NCBI GenBank assembly: GCA_038231395.1
Contig: JBBRLL010000004.1
Coordinates: forward strand, 62,001 to 126,000
DNA: 64,000 bases
Direction: 5' to 3'
Source: Stagnihabitans sp038231395
GTDB lineage: Bacteria > Pseudomonadota > Alphaproteobacteria > Rhodobacterales > Rhodobacteraceae
Shown here: piece by piece, positions 1 through 8,487 of the stretch
Layout of the letters: each line of letters starts with the position of its first letter
Numbering within the stretch: the stretch's first letter is position 1
Position numbers and translations under genes: made by a program
The notes under the pieces: model-generated
Databases searched by the model: none
The model's input: the letters and a program-made list of their open reading frames with translations, nothing else
What the model was told of the DNA's origin: nothing

Positions 1-1
1 T

Positions 2-976
2 GTCACCTTCACCGGATCGGTCGTGGCGTTCGGCAAGCTGGCTGGCCGCGTCGACGGCAAGGCGAAAAAGCTGCCGGGCGGGCATTTGTTGAACGCAGGT
101 TCTGCGATAGCCTCGCTGATCCTGCTGGTCTTGTACTTCAACGGCGCGGGGATCTGGGCGCTCGCGCTGATGACGCTGTTTGCGCTGTTCATCGGCTATC
201 ATCTGATCATGGGCATTGGCGGTGCGGACATGCCGGTCGTGGTGTCGATGCTCAACAGCTATTCGGGCTGGGCCGCGGCGGCGATCGGCTTCACGCTTGG
301 CAATGACCTGTTGATTGTCACCGGGGCGTTGGTCGGCTCCTCGGGTGCGATCCTGAGCTACATCATGTGCAAGGCGATGAACCGGTCGTTCATCAGCGTG
401 ATCCTGGGCGGCTTTGGCGGCACGACGGGTCCGGCGATGGAGATCACCGGCGAGATGGTGGCGATTGACGTCGATGGCGTGGCCTCGGTGCTGAATGATG
501 CCGACAGCGTCATCATCATCCCGGGTTACGGAATGGCGGTGGCACAGGCGCAGCAGGCGGTCAGCGAGTTGACCCGCAAACTGCGCGCCCGTGGCAAGAA
601 GGTGCGCTTCGCCATCCATCCGGTGGTAGGGCGTCTGCCGGGCCACATGAACGTGCTTTTGGCAGAGGCGAAAGTGCCCTATGACATCGTCTTGGAGATG
701 GATGAGATCAACGATGACTTCCCGTCCACCGATGTGGCCATTGTCATCGGATCAAACGACATCGTGAACCCGGCGGCACAGGAAGACCCGAACTCCCCAA
801 TCGCCGGGATGCCGGTGTTGGAATGTTGGAAGGCCAAGACGGTCATCGTTTTGAAGCGCGGGCAGGGCACCGGCTATTCCGGTATCGAGAACCCGTTGTT
901 CTACAAAGAGAACACCCGGATGTACTATGGCGATGCCAAGAAAAGTCTGGACGCTTTGCTGCCTTTGATCAGCTGA
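2..976 (+). CDS. pntB: NAD(P) transhydrogenase subunit beta, C-terminal part (5' end outside window)
   Basis: The reading frame is open from the first bases, so the gene starts upstream and only the last 324 residues are here. The product is the membrane and NADP(H)-binding subunit of proton-translocating transhydrogenase, which moves hydride between NAD(H) and NADP(H) using the proton gradient. Several hydrophobic segments fill the first ~120 residues. The soluble domain III follows, with the nucleotide-binding stretch VIIIPGYGMAVAQAQ and the later motifs GRLPGHMNVLLAEA and IGSNDIVNPAA, which match PntB closely. The GTG at 23 is internal, not a start. A palindromic repeat begins four bases after the stop. 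Confidence 0.95.
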   Translation, partial: VTFTGSVVAFGKLAGRVDGKAKKLPGGHLLNAGSAIASLILLVLYFNGAGIWALALMTLFALFIGYHLIMGIGGADMPVVVSMLNSYSGWAAAAIGFTLGNDLLIVTGALVGSSGAILSYIMCKAMNRSFISVILGGFGGTTGPAMEITGEMVAIDVDGVASVLNDADSVIIIPGYGMAVAQAQQAVSELTRKLRARGKKVRFAIHPVVGRLPGHMNVLLAEAKVPYDIVLEMDEINDDFPSTDVAIVIGSNDIVNPAAQEDPNSPIAGMPVLECWKAKTVIVLKRGQGTGYSGIENPLFYKENTRMYYGDAKKSLDALLPLIS

Positions 977-980
977 GGCA

Positions 981-1002
981 TGGGCCGACGGCCCATCCTA
1001 CC
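981..1002 (-). repeat. Palindromic 3'-end element, copy 1
   Basis: Copy of the window's dispersed palindrome (minus strand: GGTAGGATGGGC, four variable bases, GCCCA). It begins 4 bases after the pntB stop. In the pntB transcript it would form a short GGGC/GCCC hairpin followed by the tail AUCCUACC. Orientation relative to the upstream gene matches the copies at 5384, 8448, 14919 and 60087. Confidence 0.85.
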
Positions 1003-1197
1003 TTGTCCAGAACTCACGGCCCCGGTTCGACGCTGGGGCTGTGGTCCTGAAAGGTCATTCGCCGGCCCTGCGCCTCAGATCGTCCAGCACGACTTTTTGG
1101 CCCAGACGCGTCAAGCTGCCTAAAGTTCCGCGCCAAGGGCTTGGGACGCTTTGGCGGGGTCTTCGGCATGGCTCAAGTTGCTCTCCTTTAGCGAACG

Positions 1198-1461
1198 TTA
1201 GCCGCAGTTGCCACCGCCGCCAAAGGTCAGCGTTGAGGTGATCTGACCCTTGCTGACCACGGTGGCGCGGTCGCGCGTGCCGGTTGCTCCATTCGCCCCG
1301 GTGACCACGGTGTGGCTGGAGCATTGCATCTGGCCGTTGCTGGTCTGGCAGGTGCCGTTGGTCACCGAACTGCCGCGGTTCTGGCCGGTCACGGTTATGG
1401 TTTCGGCAATGCCAGGTCCGGACAAGCCGAACAGGACAAACGCTAAGATGGTGGTCTTCAT
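1198..1461 (-). CDS. Small secreted protein of unknown function
   Basis: An 87-residue protein with a clear Sec signal peptide (MKTTILAFVLFGLSGPGIAE, likely cut after residue 19-20). The mature part is rich in Gly, Thr, Ser and Asn, contains two cysteines (CQTSNGQMQC) and ends GGGGNCG. A good ribosome site (AAGGAAG) precedes the ATG. I do not recognise the family; a periplasmic or secreted location is inferred from the signal. The gene stands alone between pntB and the plus-strand DUF3422 gene, divergent from the latter. Confidence 0.75.
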   Translation of the reverse strand: MKTTILAFVLFGLSGPGIAETITVTGQNRGSSVTNGTCQTSNGQMQCSSHTVVTGANGATGTRDRATVVSKGQITSTLTFGGGGNCG

Positions 1462-1644
1462 GGCAATCTTCCTTTTTGCGGTTTCTGCCAGCGTTTACGC
1501 AGCGCGATGCTTTGTCCCACGCCCCCGCTGCACCTTTTTTGCCAGTCTATCAAAGTATACCAGTAAGGCCTTGTTTCGCCGCCGCTTCTCGCTTTACCTC
1601 GTCCACAGCCCGCCTATCTTTTCGCTAATTGCAAAAGGAAAAAG

Positions 1645-2919
1645 ATGCTGACCGACCATCCCCTGCGCTACGCCTTGGTGAACGAGCTTCACGCCCGGCC
1701 TTTTCCGGTGCTGTCCGTGCCAAGCACGGCGGCCTTTGTGGCGCTGATGGAGCAGGATGGTGCCGCGCGCGACCGTGCCGCCGACCGTGCCCATTTGCTG
1801 GACCTGCTTGACCGTCACGGCTCCACCCATCCGCAACCAGAGGCCACCCATTATTCCGGTCCGATTGGCAGGTCCGAACTGAAATGGGAAAGCCATACCG
1901 AGTTTGTCACCTATTCCGCCTTTACGCCGGGCGCTTCGCAACGGCCCTTTGACCCTGCCGAAGCAGAGGTTCTGCCCGAAAGCTGGCGCATGGCGGCGCC
2001 GGGACGCTGTGCCACCTCGGTGCTGATCCGCATCGAACACCAGCCCGATACCGAGGCTGAAATGATGGCCAAACTGGACGAGTGGTTCGTGGCCGAAAGC
2101 CTTGCCGTGTCAACCGTGGTGGACGGGGCCGCCGTGATCGCTGGCGACTTCCGCATCGACCCGGCTGGCCATATGCGCTTTGCCGTCTTTGTCCGTCCCG
2201 GCACCGGCGCGCGCCGGGTCGGCCGCATCGTGCAGCGGCTGTGCGAGATTGAAACCTACCGCGCCATGTCAATGCTGGGCCTGATCCGCGCGCGGGAGTT
2301 GACCACTCAGCTGAACGCCCTGGACCCACGGCTTTCCGCGCTGGTGACCGGACTGGATTTTGACAATCGCCCCGCCGAAGCCGCCCTGCACGAGCTTTTG
2401 ACCATCGCTGCCGAACTGGAAAGCCTTGCCGTGCAAAGCTCGTTCCGGTTTGGCGCCACCACGGCCTATGAGGCTATCGTCAACCAACGCATCGCCGCCC
2501 TGCGCGAGGAACGCATGCATGGCCGTCAAAGCTTTGGCGAGTTCATGATGCGCCGCTATGACCCCGCGATGCGCACGGTGAAATCCACCGAAGCCCGTCT
2601 GCACTCGATGGCCGAACGCGCCCAACGCGCCGCTGAGTTGTTGCGTACCCGGGTTGATGTGGAGCGCTCGGGTCAAAATCAGGAGTTGCTGGCCTCGATG
2701 GACCGCCGCGCCGATATGGCCCTGCGCTTGCAACGCACGGTCGAGGGGCTTTCGGTGGTGGCCGTCAGCTACTATGCGACGTCTCTGGCCGCCTATGTGA
2801 TGCACCCTTTGATAGAGCCGTTTCATTGGGCCGACGGTGTGGACAAAGCCATTCTGACGCCGGTTGTGGTGCTGGCTGTCTGGCTGTCGTTGCGCCGGAT
2901 TAGGGCAGGAATGCATTGA
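1645..2919 (+). CDS. DUF3422 family protein
   Basis: A 424-residue protein that fits the DUF3422 family of proteobacteria in length and sequence. The hallmark N-terminal motif RYALVNELHARPFP (residues ~7-20) is present. The middle is alpha-helical with charged, probably coiled-coil stretches (about 230-360), and a hydrophobic C-terminal segment (VVAVSYYATSLAAYV, then VVVLAVWLSL) suggests anchoring in the inner membrane. Function is unknown. Start chosen at the ATG following AAAGGAAAAAG. Confidence 0.85.
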   Translation: MLTDHPLRYALVNELHARPFPVLSVPSTAAFVALMEQDGAARDRAADRAHLLDLLDRHGSTHPQPEATHYSGPIGRSELKWESHTEFVTYSAFTPGASQRPFDPAEAEVLPESWRMAAPGRCATSVLIRIEHQPDTEAEMMAKLDEWFVAESLAVSTVVDGAAVIAGDFRIDPAGHMRFAVFVRPGTGARRVGRIVQRLCEIETYRAMSMLGLIRARELTTQLNALDPRLSALVTGLDFDNRPAEAALHELLTIAAELESLAVQSSFRFGATTAYEAIVNQRIAALREERMHGRQSFGEFMMRRYDPAMRTVKSTEARLHSMAERAQRAAELLRTRVDVERSGQNQELLASMDRRADMALRLQRTVEGLSVVAVSYYATSLAAYVMHPLIEPFHWADGVDKAILTPVVVLAVWLSLRRIRAGMH

Positions 2920-3157
2920 AATAAGGTGACCGGGCGGACCTGTTCGGGTCGAACAAGCTGGACCTTTGCGCCCATCGGGGCCCGTTTCCGGATCGGCTCC
3001 CCTGAGTTTAGACGTGTGGTCGGCGACGTTCAGGCCAATTCCCATTCGTTCTGGCGCTCTACGCCAATGGCAATCGCATCGCTGATTTTGTGAGGAACCT
3101 GACCGGGACGCCCGTGTTGTTGGCCGCCTACATAACCTACTCAGCACTGGACTGACC

Positions 3158-4099
3158 TCAGCGCCCTCTGATGCGTGGATCCAGCGCATCGCGCAACCCG
3201 TCACCGATGTAGTTGACCGAAAGCACAGTTGTCGAAATCGCCAGCCCGGGAATGATCACCCGGCTGGGATAAAGCTGCATGTAATCGACGCCGTCGTACA
3301 AAAGCCGCCCCCAGGTCGGGAAATCCGGCGGGAAACCCAAGCCCAGAAAGCTGAGCACACTTTCGGTGATGATTGCTGACGCAATCCCCAAAGTGGCCGC
3401 CACCATCACCGGAGAGATCACGTTGGGCAGAATATGCCGCACGATCAGCCGCAGGTTCGGGGTGCCGATGGACCTTGCCGCCAGCACGAACTCACGCTCC
3501 TTCAGGGCCAGAACCTGCCCGCGAACGATCCGGGCCGAGGACATCCAGCTGGTCACGCCAATTGCAAAAACGATGAGCAGGAAAGTCCCGCCCTCCGGTC
3601 CAACCGATTTGCGGACGGCCTCGCCAAACAGCATCATCATTACCAAAAGCAAGGGCAGCAAAGGCAGCGCCAGAAACAAATCGGTCAGCCGCATCAACGG
3701 CCCGTCCAGTCGTTTGAAATAGCCCGCCAGCACCCCGATCGCCGTGCCGATAAAGACCGAGATCAGCATCGCGACCGCGCCCACGGCCAGCGAAATCCGC
3801 CCGCCCGACAGCACCCGCGCCAACAAGTCGCGCGCCAGCTGGTCGGTGCCCATCGGATGCGCAAAGGTCGGTGGCTTGTTGCGCCCCATGATCATCTTGG
3901 CGGAATCCGGGTTCACGTAAGCGGGATCGACTTGCCACAAGAACGGCCCGAGCAGGATCGCCAGCACGATGAAACACAGCACCACCAACCCGGCCATTGC
4001 CCCTTTGTGGGTCTTGAACTGGTCCCAGATGTCGCGGGTCTGCGACCGGGGTGGGGCGAGTTTCTCAACCATCATGGGTTTTGCCAGAACGTCAGTCAT
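3158..4099 (-). CDS. Peptide/opine-type ABC transporter permease (DppC/OppC class)
   Basis: A 313-residue inner-membrane permease. It has the N-terminal OppC-type segment (WDQFKTHKGAMAGLVVL), six predicted membrane helices and the EAA-type loop for ATPase contact (REFVLAARSIGTPNLRLIVRHILPN). The C-terminus DPRIRGR is typical. An ATG 18 bases further upstream exists, but the ATG at 4099 has GAGG correctly spaced and overlaps the upstream permease stop by eight bases (ATGACTGA), as expected for coupled translation. It is the last gene of the five-gene operon D-F-A-B-C. Confidence 0.93.
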   Translation of the reverse strand: MTDVLAKPMMVEKLAPPRSQTRDIWDQFKTHKGAMAGLVVLCFIVLAILLGPFLWQVDPAYVNPDSAKMIMGRNKPPTFAHPMGTDQLARDLLARVLSGGRISLAVGAVAMLISVFIGTAIGVLAGYFKRLDGPLMRLTDLFLALPLLPLLLVMMMLFGEAVRKSVGPEGGTFLLIVFAIGVTSWMSSARIVRGQVLALKEREFVLAARSIGTPNLRLIVRHILPNVISPVMVAATLGIASAIITESVLSFLGLGFPPDFPTWGRLLYDGVDYMQLYPSRVIIPGLAISTTVLSVNYIGDGLRDALDPRIRGR

Positions 4100-5099
4100 A
4101 GCGGATCCTCGGATCAAGAATGCCGTACAGAACGTCGGCGATCAGGTTGAAGGCCACAATCAGCATGGCAAAGATAAACGTCAGTGTCTGCACCATCGGC
4201 AGGTCGTTGGCATGAATGGCCCCGATCAAAGCCGCCCCGATCCCGTTCACCTTGAACACGTTTTCGGTGATGATCGCACCACCAAAAATCCCCGGTATCC
4301 CCAAGGCAATCACCGTGACCACTGGGATCAAAGAGTTTCGCAACACGTGTTTCAGCACCACCGTACCCTCACCCATCCCCTTGGCACGGGCGGTGCGCAC
4401 GTAATCCTGACCAAGGTTCTCCAGCATCGACGACCGCGTGTAGCGGCTGATTTCTGCGGCATTGAACAAAGCCAGCACCATGACCGGCATTGCCATCTGA
4501 CGCACCTGCGCCAGAAAGCTTGCCCAGTCGGTGACGTGAAGCGAAGTGTTGTAGATCGACGGGAACCACTTCAGCTTGATCGCAAAAATCACGATCAGCA
4601 AAACGCCGGTGAAAAAGGTGGGCACCGAAAAGCCCAGCATCGCGATGAAAGTGCCCAGCTGGTCAAACCATGAATACTGCCGATAAGCCGAATAGATCCC
4701 GATCGGCACCGCAATCAGCACGCCGACCACATAGGCCGTGCCGATCACCAGCAAAGTCTGCGGAATCCGCTCGCCGATCACGGTAAAAACCGGGCCGCGC
4801 GTTTGATAAGAGATGATGCGCTGCTGGCCCTCAACGACAGAGGTGCCAAACAGCATGTCAAACTGATGCATGGGTTCGACCCAGAAGAACTGCCGCAGCC
4901 AAAGCACATAGCGCACCAGAACCGGCTGATCGGCCCCCATCGCAGCCATCATCTTCAACCGCACTTCGGGGGGCACGGTGATCGGTATTTCGGACATCGG
5001 GCTGCCGGGTGCAAAATCCACCAGCAGAAAAATCACCAGACTGATGAGCAAAAGCGTGGGAATCGCCAGCAGCAAACGGCGAAGGGTGTAGGTGAGCAT
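4092..5099 (-). CDS. Peptide/opine-type ABC transporter permease (DppB/OppB class)
   Basis: A 335-residue permease starting MLTYTLRRLLLAIPTLLLIS, the classic OppB/DppB amino-terminal helix. The EAA loop is visible around residue 228 (YVRTARAKGMGEGTVVLKHVLRN), and the protein ends ILDPRIRYD. It partners the permease encoded at 3158-4099. Its start lies 322 bases downstream of the binding-protein stop, and that gap holds a 16-bp tandem array, a strong hairpin and a palindromic repeat. Confidence 0.93.
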   Translation of the reverse strand: MLTYTLRRLLLAIPTLLLISLVIFLLVDFAPGSPMSEIPITVPPEVRLKMMAAMGADQPVLVRYVLWLRQFFWVEPMHQFDMLFGTSVVEGQQRIISYQTRGPVFTVIGERIPQTLLVIGTAYVVGVLIAVPIGIYSAYRQYSWFDQLGTFIAMLGFSVPTFFTGVLLIVIFAIKLKWFPSIYNTSLHVTDWASFLAQVRQMAMPVMVLALFNAAEISRYTRSSMLENLGQDYVRTARAKGMGEGTVVLKHVLRNSLIPVVTVIALGIPGIFGGAIITENVFKVNGIGAALIGAIHANDLPMVQTLTFIFAMLIVAFNLIADVLYGILDPRIRYD

Positions 5100-5229
5100 G
5101 GGCCAAAACGCCTTAGGTCAGAAGCCGGAGGATCAGCGAGGCAGTGAGTGACGAGCAATTGGCAAAGCGCGAAAGCGAACGATTTTTTCACGATCATTGT
5201 TTTGCGCAGTCAGGTGCCAAAGAGGGCAA

Positions 5230-5309
5230 GGGTTCGTGCAAGTGAGGGTTCGTGCAGGCAACGGTTCGTGCAAGCGAGGGTTCGTGCAAGCGAGGGTTCG
5301 ATCAGGTTT
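5230..5309 (+). repeat. 16-bp degenerate tandem array (five units)
   Basis: Five consecutive 16-base units begin at 5230, 5246, 5262, 5278 and 5294. The best consensus is GGGTTCGTGCAAGCGA; units 3 and 4 differ only at the first base and the fifth is decayed. A 16-base period shifts the reading frame at every unit, so this is not coding repetition. It lies in the 321-base gap (5100-5420) between the binding-protein and permease genes. A second array of the same period, with GGGTT-led units, lies at 59783-59988. Confidence 0.85.
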
Positions 5310-5353
5310 AAAGCCAGGTCAAAAACCGACCTTACCCATGCCGGTCCCGGAAA

Positions 5354-5382
5354 TTCCCATCCGGCAATGCACCGGATGGGAA
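5354..5382 (-). terminator. Strong hairpin after the binding-protein gene
   Basis: An 11-bp perfect inverted repeat (TTCCCATCCGG / CCGGATGGGAA) with a seven-base loop. It lies 38 bases after the binding-protein stop and one base beyond a palindromic repeat. The minus strand continues with only a few Ts. It could be an attenuator or RNA-stabilising structure that lets the binding protein be made in excess over the permeases, a common arrangement in ABC operons. Confidence 0.55.
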
Positions 5383-5383
5383 A

Positions 5384-5407
5384 GGTAGGATGGGCCATTG
5401 GCCCATC
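5384..5407 (+). repeat. Palindromic 3'-end element, copy 2
   Basis: A complete 24-base copy: GGTAGGATGGGC, CATT, GCCCATC with a further internal G (GGCC/GGCC palindrome). It ends 13 bases beyond the stop of the minus-strand binding-protein gene, so the transcript reads GAUGGGC...GCCCAUCCUACC, the same orientation as behind pntB. Confidence 0.9.
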
Positions 5408-5420
5408 TTTGCGCGTCAGA

Positions 5421-7121
5421 TCACTTGGTCCGGGTCCAGTCCTGTACGTTCCACAGTTCCGAATCCCAGACGTTCAGCACCACGCCGCCAAGGGTGTTGG
5501 AGGCGGCTGACAACCGGCCCCGGTCGACCAGCGGCACGGTGGCGTAGTTCACTTTGGTGATGATGTCGTTCAACTTCTTGGCCAGTTCCCCACGTTTGGC
5601 CATGTCTGCTGTCGCCGACATCTCGTCGCTCAGTTTGTCATAGGCCGGATCGCAGAAGCGCGGCACGTTCTCACCCTGCCATTGCAGTTTGGGGGACGGG
5701 ATCTTGTCGCACTTGTACTGGGCAAGGAAGGCTTCGGGGTCGGTGCCGTCAAAGTTGTTGGCGAACATTTCGACGTCAGCATAAAAATGCTGGTAGGTGT
5801 CAGGTGAGCCTGCATCGCCGCCAAAGAACACCGAGGCGTCGATCGACTTCAACTCCACATCCACGCCCAACTCGGTCCAGACCGACTTGATCAGGCTTTG
5901 AAAGTCCTGCCGAACCGGGTTGACCGTGGTCTGAAAAACCAGATGCAGCTTTTTGCCGTCCTTGACGCGGATGCCATCGGCACCGGCCTTCCAGCCCGCA
6001 TCGTCCAGCAACTTCTTGGCACCCGCCATGTCCTGCTTGATGCAGTCCACGTTGTCGGAGGCGAAAGCCTCTGGTGCCGGCACAATGTTGCAGGTCGGTT
6101 TGCCGGCGGTGCCGTAGCCCACATCCACCAAAGCCTGACGGTCAATCGCCATCGACAGGGCCTTGCGCACATTCACATCTGACAGGATCGGATGCGGATG
6201 CTTGACGGTGGACCGCTCATCTGCCGGAAGATCAGCCGAAGGGTCGGTCAGGTTCATCTCAAGCCGCTCGGTCAGCGTGCCGAAGGCATTGACGAAATGG
6301 CCCTTGCCGCCCGCCGCCATCTGGGTCTGCATCTCTGGGTTGACCTGCGTGGTCCAGGCATAGTCGAATTCGCCGGTCTCCATCACAGACCGCGCCGCCG
6401 CCTCGGCATCGCCGCCACCTTTGAGGGTCATGGTGGCGAACGCCGGTTTCTTGGGGTCGCGGTAATTCGGGTTGGCTTCCAGTTCCGTCGTGTCATTGGT
6501 CTTGAAGGTGACGACGCGGAATGGCCCGGTGCCAATCGGCTTGGTGTTGGCATCGTTGCAGGTCGGTGCAGCGGCTCCCACACATTTGGCAAACTGTGCC
6601 GCCTGGATGATTGGCGCGGTAGCACCCACAAAGGCGGTATAGGGGTTGGGTTTGGCTGCGGCAAACGTCACGACGACCGTCGTCGCATCGGGTGTGTCAA
6701 CCGACTTCACCCCTTCGAATTTGGAGGCCTGTGCGCAGCCGCCATCCGGGGCTTTGCAATAGTCATAGCTGAACTTCACGTCTGCCGAGGTGACCGGCGT
6801 GCCATCCGACCAGAGCAGACCGGGCTTCAGCTTCCACGTGATCGAGGTCAGGTCTTTCGACACGCCACCGTTGTCCACGGTTGGGATATCAACGGCCAGC
6901 CGCGCGAAAAGCGCGCCTTTCTCGTCAAAGCCCGCCAGCGGTTCCAGGATCAGCGAAGAAGCCTCCAGATCCTTGGTGCCGCCCGACAGATAGGGGTTCA
7001 GGATCGACGGGGCCTGCCAATAGATCACGTTGACATGGCCATCCGAGCCACGGTCGGCAAAAGCGGCGCCTGCCATTGACAGCAAGGCAGCAGCGCCGAG
7101 TAAGGTCGCTTTCAATTTCAT
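5421..7121 (-). CDS. ABC transporter periplasmic peptide-binding protein (SBP family 5)
   Basis: A 566-residue solute-binding protein that delivers peptides or similar substrates to the DppBC-type permeases. The signal peptide is MKLKATLLGAAALLSMAGAAFA. Family-5 landmarks are visible: WKLKPGLLWSDGTPVTSADVKFSYDY (~110-135), IGTGPFRVVTF (~215) and VRKALSMAIDRQALVDVGY (~345). The reading frame stays open upstream, but the ATG at 7121 fits the signal peptide and overlaps the upstream ATPase stop as ATGA. The substrate cannot be told from sequence. Confidence 0.94.
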   Translation of the reverse strand: MKLKATLLGAAALLSMAGAAFADRGSDGHVNVIYWQAPSILNPYLSGGTKDLEASSLILEPLAGFDEKGALFARLAVDIPTVDNGGVSKDLTSITWKLKPGLLWSDGTPVTSADVKFSYDYCKAPDGGCAQASKFEGVKSVDTPDATTVVVTFAAAKPNPYTAFVGATAPIIQAAQFAKCVGAAAPTCNDANTKPIGTGPFRVVTFKTNDTTELEANPNYRDPKKPAFATMTLKGGGDAEAAARSVMETGEFDYAWTTQVNPEMQTQMAAGGKGHFVNAFGTLTERLEMNLTDPSADLPADERSTVKHPHPILSDVNVRKALSMAIDRQALVDVGYGTAGKPTCNIVPAPEAFASDNVDCIKQDMAGAKKLLDDAGWKAGADGIRVKDGKKLHLVFQTTVNPVRQDFQSLIKSVWTELGVDVELKSIDASVFFGGDAGSPDTYQHFYADVEMFANNFDGTDPEAFLAQYKCDKIPSPKLQWQGENVPRFCDPAYDKLSDEMSATADMAKRGELAKKLNDIITKVNYATVPLVDRGRLSAASNTLGGVVLNVWDSELWNVQDWTRTK

Positions 7122-8176
7122 GGGCTTACACTCCGTGTTGATTGCAGTTGATGAGGGCCGCCCCCGGTTGATCCCGAAAGTGCGGCTGGACTTGGGTAGA
7201 GGTGACATGCCACTTGGCGCCCCGGCAGGGCTTCCGTCAAGATGGGGCGTGTGGTGCGGCAGATATCCATCACTTTCGGGCAACGCGTGCAAAAGGCGCA
7301 GCCCTTGGGCGGATTGGCGGGCGAAGGCACGTCGCCTTGCAGGATGATCCGCTGGCGGGAGCCTTCGCGGTCAGGGTCAGGCTCTGGCACCGCAGACAGC
7401 AGGGCTTCGGCATAGGGGTGCAGCGGGCGCTCATAAAGCGCATCTCGCGGCGACAATTCCGCGATCCGACCCAGATACATCACAGCCACCCGGTCAGCGA
7501 TATGGCGGACCATGGAAAGGTCGTGGCTGATGAACAAATAGGTCAGGCCCAGGCGGTCCTGCAAATCCTCCAGCAGGTTCACCACCTGCGCTTGGATGGA
7601 GACATCCAGCGCCGCAATCGGTTCGTCGCAGACGATGAACTTCGGGTTCAGTGCCAAAGCCCGGGCAATTCCGATGCGCTGGCGCTGTCCGCCCGAAAAT
7701 TCATGCGGGTAGCGGTTGGCAAAGCGGCGGTTGAGGCCGACCTGATCCAGAAGTTCATAGATCCGCGCAAGACGGTTGGTGGCGTTCATCCCGGAATGTT
7801 CGATCAAAGGCTCGCCAATGATCTGGGCAAGGGTCATCCGGGGGTTGAGGCTGGCCTGTGGATCCTGAAACACCATCTGCATCTGCGGGCGTTTGCGACG
7901 AAGCGCCTCAGGTGCCAGAGCCAGAATATCGTCGCCGGCAATGGTGATGGAGCCTGCGGTCGGCTCGTAAAGCCGGATCAGCGCACGGCCAACGGTGGAT
8001 TTGCCGCAGCCGCTTTCGCCGACCAGCCCCAAGGTCTCGCCGGCCATGATGTCAAAACTGACCCCGTCGACTGCCTTCACATCCCCGGTGTGGCGACGCA
8101 AAACCCCGGTGTGGATCGGGAAATACATTTTGAGATCACGGACCTGAACCAACGGTGGCGGAATGGAGTCAAGCAT
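7118..8176 (-). CDS. Peptide-type ABC transporter ATP-binding protein (DppF/OppF class)
   Basis: A 352-residue ATPase. Walker A is GESGCGKST (~residue 53), the signature is FSGGQRQRIGIARAL, Walker B is FIVCDEPIAALD and the switch His lies in FISHDL. The oligopeptide-binding C-terminal domain carries the cysteine cluster CAFCTRCPKVMDIC. It works with the second ATPase (8488-9492) as a heterodimer under the permeases. GGAG precedes the ATG. The last ~25 residues are low-complexity and reach exactly to an ATGA overlap with the binding-protein gene. Confidence 0.94.
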   Translation of the reverse strand: MLDSIPPPLVQVRDLKMYFPIHTGVLRRHTGDVKAVDGVSFDIMAGETLGLVGESGCGKSTVGRALIRLYEPTAGSITIAGDDILALAPEALRRKRPQMQMVFQDPQASLNPRMTLAQIIGEPLIEHSGMNATNRLARIYELLDQVGLNRRFANRYPHEFSGGQRQRIGIARALALNPKFIVCDEPIAALDVSIQAQVVNLLEDLQDRLGLTYLFISHDLSMVRHIADRVAVMYLGRIAELSPRDALYERPLHPYAEALLSAVPEPDPDREGSRQRIILQGDVPSPANPPKGCAFCTRCPKVMDICRTTRPILTEALPGRQVACHLYPSPAALSGSTGGGPHQLQSTRSVSP

Positions 8177-8204
8177 TCACAGACTCCGGTCCCGGGGCCG
8201 CAGC

Positions 8205-8228
8205 ATGGGCAGGATTGCCCATCCTACC
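8205..8228 (-). repeat. Palindromic 3'-end element, copy 3 (inverted outlier)
   Basis: A minus-oriented copy (plus strand ATGGGC, AGGATT, GCCCATCCTACC). Unlike the other five it does not follow a gene in its own orientation; it lies 28 bases upstream of the dppF-class start. With the copy at 8448 it bounds, in inverted orientation, a 219-base non-coding island rich in TTGCCGGG motifs. Confidence 0.85.
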
Positions 8229-8447
8229 TATGCCATCTGACGGTGCGTTTTGAAGGCGGAGGCGGTCCGGATTGCCGACCCGGATGGAATTGCCACGCAA
8301 GTGGGCGGGGGAGCGCCGGTTGGAAGTGCCGTTTTGCCGGGTGTTTTGCCGGGTATTGCCGGGCCTGATGGCACTGTCTTGCCCTCTGGAGTTGGGAATC
8401 GGGCTGGCCATGTCTTGCCGGCGAAGAGTGGCGCTCGTCTGGCCATT

Positions 8448-8471
8448 GGTAGGATGGGCAGTCGTGCCCAT
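8448..8471 (+). repeat. Palindromic 3'-end element, copy 4
   Basis: Copy reading GGTAGGATGGGC, AGTCGT, GCCCAT on the plus strand. It lies 16 bases after the stop of the minus-strand ATPase ending at 8488, in the standard orientation relative to that gene. The 311-base gap 8177-8487 between the two ATPase genes otherwise holds only degenerate repeats (several TTGCCGGG-like motifs at about 8330-8440); I see no gene in it. Confidence 0.88.
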
Positions 8472-8487
8472 GTTTTTTGCAACGAAC

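Noticed and set aside
2920..3157. Possible gene remnant between the DUF3422 gene and the last permease gene
   Set aside because: Short protein-like stretches appear in one plus frame (about 2990-3080), but stops interrupt it and no family could be named.
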